Shown here: piece by piece, positions 4,773 through 5,105 of the stretch
Layout of the letters: each line of letters begins with the position of its first letter
Position numbering within the stretch: the first letter of the stretch is position 1
Origin: Nitrospiraceae bacterium
GTDB taxonomy: Bacteria; Nitrospirota; Nitrospiria; Nitrospirales; Nitrospiraceae
NCBI GenBank assembly: GCA_025934615.1
Contig: JAICXS010000195.1
Coordinates: 1-5,105 of the forward strand
Reading direction: 5' to 3'
Length of the DNA: 5,105 bases
The notes under the pieces: model-generated
What the model saw: the letters and a program-made list of their open reading frames with translations, nothing else
Told to the model about the DNA's origin: nothing
Databases searched by the model: none
Program-made: the position numbers and the translations under genes

Positions 4773-5105
4773 TTATCCTTTAATATTTCCGATCGGCCTG
4801 AGCTCCGCCACCTTCTTGGTGATCCCGGCCAAATCCACAGTCTCCACCACATCGGAAATATTCTTGTAGGCCAGACCGGCTTCCTCCGCTAGACCGGACA
4901 TGGATGCCGCTTTCACCATGATGCCGCGTTGCTCCATCTGCTTTCGAACCTGTTCGCCGCTTACCATCTTCTTGGCTTGTCCACGCGACATCGTACGACC
5001 CGACCCGTGCATGGACGAGCCAAATGTCTCGTGCATCGCGCGTTCGGTTCCAACCAAGAGATACGAGCCCGTTTCCATCGACCCGCCGCAAATCACCGGC
5101 TGGCC
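4773..5105 (-). CDS. rtcB: RNA-splicing ligase RtcB, C-terminal part (N-terminus outside window)
   Basis: The last 110 residues of RtcB, the GTP- and Mn2+-dependent ligase that joins 2',3'-cyclic phosphate or 3'-phosphate RNA ends to 5'-OH ends in tRNA and RNA repair. The fragment opens with GQPVICGGSMETGSYLLVGT, the conserved phosphate/GTP pocket region. It then has MHGSGRTMSR, whose His is the residue guanylylated during catalysis (family usually HGAGR). Next comes EEAGLAYKNI, matching the family's EEAP-AYK block, and it ends in the typical AELRPIGNIKG and TAA. The open frame runs off the right edge with no sign of damage. No archease gene, a common partner, is visible. The downstream exported gene has its own promoter-like element and is probably not in the same operon. 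Confidence 0.93.
   Translation of the reverse strand, partial: GQPVICGGSMETGSYLLVGTERAMHETFGSSMHGSGRTMSRGQAKKMVSGEQVRKQMEQRGIMVKAASMSGLAEEAGLAYKNISDVVETVDLAGITKKVAELRPIGNIKG

Noticed and set aside
1..5105. CRISPR array, phage genes or complete insertion sequence
   Set aside because: No regularly spaced repeats, no integrase or structural genes, and no paired terminal inverted repeats were seen.

Overview
The window looks like chromosomal DNA of a moderately GC-rich Gram-negative bacterium. The best guess is a Nitrospira-type nitrite or ammonia oxidiser (phylum Nitrospirota). The guess rests on gene content recognised from memory: a short two-domain copper nitrite reductase, a stand-alone HdrB/SdhE-like CCG-domain protein, and several small exported proteins. 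No ribosomal or other phylogenetic marker is present, so the taxonomy is an inference.

Layout, left to right. (1) Plus strand, 1-1290: the 3' part of a NirK-like two-domain cupredoxin with all type-1 and type-2 copper ligands intact. It is followed after 80 bp by a small exported protein with a degenerate heavy-metal-associated (HMA-like) fold. The junction carries overlapping GC-rich hairpins. (2) Minus strand, 1366-2675: a CCG-domain iron-sulfur protein (HdrB/SdhE type, TTG start), then a small cupin 104 bp downstream of it. (3) Minus strand, 2942-3262: an antibiotic-biosynthesis-monooxygenase (YgiN-like) protein with its own sigma70-like promoter. (4) A 404-bp gene-poor stretch, 3263-3666, with that promoter on its left and, near 3546-3641, a possible decayed transposase start. 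(5) Minus strand, 3667-4507: two small predicted exported helical proteins of unknown function in tandem. The first is preceded by a close match to a sigma54 (-24/-12) promoter and an upstream palindrome. (6) Minus strand, 4773-5105: the C-terminal end of RtcB, the RNA ligase, cut by the window edge.

How the parts may work together. NirK and the HMA-like protein are probably co-transcribed and linked through copper: periplasmic nitrite reduction to NO, plus a possible copper-handling partner. The HdrB-like protein and the cupin may form a small redox operon. The ABM protein may act on quinols or reactive electrophiles. The tandem exported pair has no recognisable function, but its apparent sigma54 control would tie it to an activator-dependent response. 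Nothing resembling a CRISPR array, tRNA, rRNA or intact mobile element was found. The most distinctive unexplained unit is the sigma54-like promoter, the palindrome and the exported gene pair.
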